From Ornithinibacillus bavariensis (lineage in GTDB: Bacteria > Bacillota > Bacilli > Bacillales > Amphibacillaceae), in contig NZ_BORP01000002.1 of the NCBI RefSeq assembly GCF_018333235.1, positions 62,001-126,000 of the forward strand: 64,000 nucleotides of DNA. Reading direction: 5' to 3'. Under the pieces are notes generated by a model that worked only from the letters and a program-made list of their open reading frames with translations, did not search any database and was not told the DNA's origin. A program made the position numbers and the translations under genes. Position 1 is the first letter of the stretch. Each line of letters opens with the position of its first letter. Shown piece by piece: positions 63,452 through 64,000 of the stretch.

Positions 63452-64000
63452 ATGACAAAAGCATCCATTTACGGGTTAACAATGGATCAATTGACAGAAT
63501 GGCTAACGGAAAACGGACAAAAACGTTTCCGTGCAGATCAGGTGTGGGATTGGTTATATAAGAAGCGTGTCCACAGCTTCTCCGATATGAAAAACGTAAA
63601 TAAGGAGACTATTGCACTCCTTGAAGAAAATTTTGTAATTGAAACGTTAGCAGAAGAAATTAAACAAGTGTCAAAGGACGGTACGATAAAATTTCTTTTT
63701 AAACTAACAGATGGAAACCTAATTGAAACAGTATTAATGCGATTTAATTACGGACTATCCGTATGTGTAACTACACAGGTTGGTTGTAATATTGGTTGTA
63801 CATTTTGTGCCAGTGGCTTGCTAAGGAAGAGCCGTGACTTAACGAGTGGTGAGATTGTCGAACAAATTATGAAGGTGCAAAAGCATTTAGATGAACAAGG
63901 AAATGATGAACGTGTTAGTCATATCGTTGTCATGGGTATTGGAGAGCCATTTGATAACTTTAATAACCTACTCAATTTTATTAACGTTATCAATGATGAA
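63452..64000 (+). CDS. rlmN: 23S rRNA (adenine-C2)-methyltransferase RlmN, 5' part
   Basis: 183 codons are visible before the window ends. The protein starts [18 protein letters not shown], has the substrate-recognition WDWLYKKRV region, then the radical-SAM cluster motif [10 protein letters not shown] with three Cys, and [13 protein letters not shown]. RlmN methylates C2 of A2503 in 23S rRNA and A37 in some tRNAs. ATG 63452 has TTGGAG nine bases upstream. The text is RlmN-like rather than like the resistance enzyme Cfr. Confidence 0.92.
   Translation, partial: MTKASIYGLTMDQLTEWLTENGQKRFRADQVWDWLYKKRVHSFSDMKNVNKETIALLEENFVIETLAEEIKQVSKDGTIKFLFKLTDGNLIETVLMRFNYGLSVCVTTQVGCNIGCTFCASGLLRKSRDLTSGEIVEQIMKVQKHLDEQGNDERVSHIVVMGIGEPFDNFNNLLNFINVINDE

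Noticed and set aside
63780-63850. Short loop after the RlmN cluster as an odd deletion
   Set aside because: The [12 protein letters not shown] form, compared with CASTLGGL in B. subtilis, is as far as I recall a common variant in Bacillaceae.

Overview
The window is a chromosomal segment of a low-GC, endospore-forming Gram-positive bacterium of the Bacillaceae. The evidence is AT-rich coding with strong AGGAGG-type ribosome sites and TTG/GTG starts, two SspH small acid-soluble spore proteins, a signal-less amidase of the CwlC spore-autolysin type, a DUF3231 protein, two Spx-family regulators, a FapR-type operator before fabH and a PhoP-type pst promoter. The genus cannot be fixed by reading; general gene content resembles the Oceanobacillus/Virgibacillus/Ornithinibacillus group. 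No prophage, complete insertion sequence, CRISPR array, tRNA or rRNA was found.

Layout. 1-12.2 kb: end of a sensor kinase gene, YugP-like protease, a degenerate Spx paralogue, a TraB/PrgY-like membrane protein, a CNNM/CBS transporter, an FMN reductase, a chemoreceptor, a D,D-carboxypeptidase and two tandem sspH genes. 12.2-16.9 kb: ypjP-like gene and the complete pstS-C-A-B phosphate transporter with a Pho-box-like promoter and an attenuator hairpin after pstS. 16.9-22.5 kb: second chemoreceptor, a DUF2089/SHOCT-like three-gene operon, and an MFS exporter divergent from a PadR-DUF4188 pair. 22.6-31.1 kb: a five-gene peptide ABC transporter followed by a secreted protein, a six-TM sensor kinase and its CitB-like response regulator. 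31.2-42.5 kb: GuaD-like deaminase and CDP-alcohol phosphatidyltransferase, then the most unusual structure of the window, two arrays of one 51-bp non-coding repeat in opposite orientation (32.3-33.4 kb and 40.5-40.9 kb) bracketing about 7 kb with spx, guaC, fabH and small accessory genes. The second array runs directly into a separate GC-rich inverted-repeat element, followed by the amidase gene and a very short ORF ahead of it. 42.5-50.4 kb: VOC, GNAT, FAH-family and CDGSH genes, an ECF sigma/anti-sigma pair, a flavin dehydrogenase, a DUF1906 protein and a coiled-coil protein. 50.4-64 kb: NADH-dehydrogenase-like flavoprotein, a secreted protein made of 28-residue repeats, a SIMPL protein, HtpX, a thioesterase, a YpvA/DinG-like helicase, a CoA-type Nudix hydrolase, a MerR-C45 acyltransferase operon with a textbook MerR promoter, WrbA-like flavodoxin, a Qnr-like pentapeptide protein, a structured intergenic region, a luciferase-like oxidoreductase and the start of rlmN.

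Most of the region is housekeeping and stress chromosome. The parts that standard annotation does not explain are the paired 51-bp arrays, the GC-rich dyad element beside one of them, the structured segment at 61.9-62.1 kb, the micro-ORF and hairpin before the amidase, and the secreted 28-residue-repeat protein. All functional calls come from motif recognition by eye; no database search was run.
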